Assembly: GCA_024362935.1 (NCBI GenBank)
Contig: JANCRA010000004.1
Location: 27,581,121 to 27,645,120 of the forward strand
From: Setophaga petechia
Lineage: Eukaryota > Chordata > Aves > Passeriformes > Parulidae
Direction: 5' to 3'
Length of the DNA: 64,000 nucleotides
Shown here: positions 63,203 to 64,000 of the stretch, piece after piece
Numbering within the stretch: position 1 is the stretch's first letter
How the letters are laid out: each line of letters opens with the position of its first letter
Program-made: the position numbers and the translations under genes
The notes under the pieces: model-generated
The model's input: only the letters and a program-made list of their open reading frames with translations
What the model was told of the DNA's origin: nothing
Database searches by the model: none

Positions 63203-64000
63203 TCACAGAATCACAGAATGGCTTGGGTTGGAAGGGACCTTAAAGAACATCTTGTTCCATCTTTCTGATTTGAGCAGGGTTGCCTCTTATTAGACCAGGT
63301 TGCTCAACCTGGCTGTGAACACTTCCAGGGATGGGGCATCCACAGCTTCCCTGGACAACCACGCTCACAGTAAAGACTTTTTTCCTAACATCTAATCTAA
63401 ACCAACTCTCCTTCAGTTAGAAACCACTCCACATTTTCCTGTCACTACCATTCTTGAAGAAGGATCCCTTGTTGGCTTTCTTCTCCCTCAGTAGGCCCCA
63501 TCAGATACTGGAATGTTGCTATGATATCTCCATGCAACCTTCTCTTGTCCAAGGGGAACAGCCTCAGCTTCCTCCGCCTGTCTTCATATGGGAGGTGCCA
63601 TTATCAACTTTGTGGCCTCCACTAGACTTGCTCCAGCAGTTCCATGTCCTTCTTATCTTGATAGCACCAGAACTGCATAAGTGGGGTCTCACCAGAGCAG
63701 AGGAGAAGAACCATCTCCCTTGACCAGCTCGTCACATCTCTTTTGACACAGTTCAGGATGTAATTGGCTTCATCAATCAACACCCACAAGTCCTTCTCCT
63801 CCAGGCTGCTCTCAATCACTTTGTCCCACCTGAAGCTGTGCCTGGTACTGCCACAACCCAGCCATAGGACCTTGCGCTTCGCTTTGTTAAACTTCATGAG
63901 GTTCAGGCAGGTCCAGCTCTGAAGCATGTCCAGGTCCTTGTGGATGACATTTCTTCCCTCCCATGTGACTGCATCACACAGCTTGGTGTCAAACTGGAAA
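63203..64000 (-). mobile_element. CR1 LINE, antisense, continuing past the window end
   Basis: The minus-strand element ends (3' tail) at 63203, where the plus strand reads tcacagaatcacagaatggc then ttgggttggaagggacctta, the hallmark avian CR1 tail. Going upstream in the element, 63622-63927 encodes on the minus strand LMKFNKAKRKVLWLGCGSTR and SLEEKDLWVLIDEANYILNC, the region after the catalytic block. At the window edge the minus strand reads FDTKLCDAV, a damaged FADDTKL block. Stops and substitutions show it is inactive. The 5' part lies beyond 64000. Confidence 0.95.

Noticed and set aside
1..64000. CRISPR arrays, operons, tRNA or rRNA genes
   Set aside because: No regularly spaced repeats, no Shine-Dalgarno-led gene rows, no tRNA B-box with a folding cloverleaf and no rRNA-like sequence were seen. 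The window is vertebrate nuclear DNA.

Overview
The window looks like about 64 kb of bird (or at least archosaur/sauropsid) nuclear DNA. The main evidence is six CR1-type non-LTR retrotransposon fragments whose 3' ends carry the familiar avian pattern (a bold example is the antisense end at 63203, reading tcacagaatcacagaatgg... gttggaagggacct). Other support is AT-rich non-coding sequence with very few CpG outside one island, ancient MIR-like SINE remnants, and splice-bounded short open frames rather than long bacterial-type genes. Nothing suggests operons, CRISPR, phage or bacterial genes.

Layout. 0-1.7 kb: unique non-coding DNA. 1.77-3.58 kb: a long but decayed sense-strand CR1. 3.6-23.6 kb: unique non-coding DNA with small tandem repeats, two GC-rich patches (about 15.5-15.8 and 16.6-16.9 kb) flanking an AT-rich block dense in homeodomain-like motifs and a CTCF-like motif (15.95-16.27 kb), an AT cruciform (18.4 kb) and a possible solo LTR (18.8-19.3 kb). 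23.6-24.2 kb: a sharp CpG island with G-quadruplex tracts and a minus-strand TATA box, the only promoter-like region. 24.3-52.9 kb: mostly unique AT-rich DNA with MIR relics (29.3, 36.9, 38.6 kb), short CR1 pieces (35.5 and 51.1-51.7 kb) and one candidate plus-strand exon (44.1 kb). 52.93-53.16 kb: the best coding feature, a 234-bp phase-0 exon on the minus strand. 57-64 kb: CR1-rich, with three further CR1 copies, two notable hairpins and a candidate minus-strand terminal exon (62.67-62.9 kb).

Interpretation. The window is most likely intergenic plus long-intron sequence of one or two genes, with at least one gene running on the minus strand through 53 kb. I could not name the protein of any candidate exon from memory, so no gene symbols are given. 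How the CpG island, the candidate exons and the motif clusters relate is inference: no transcript or alignment evidence was available. The most unusual sequence-level signal is a perfect 20-bp-arm inverted repeat with a 5-nt loop at 62564-62608, lying just beyond the stop codon of the candidate terminal exon.
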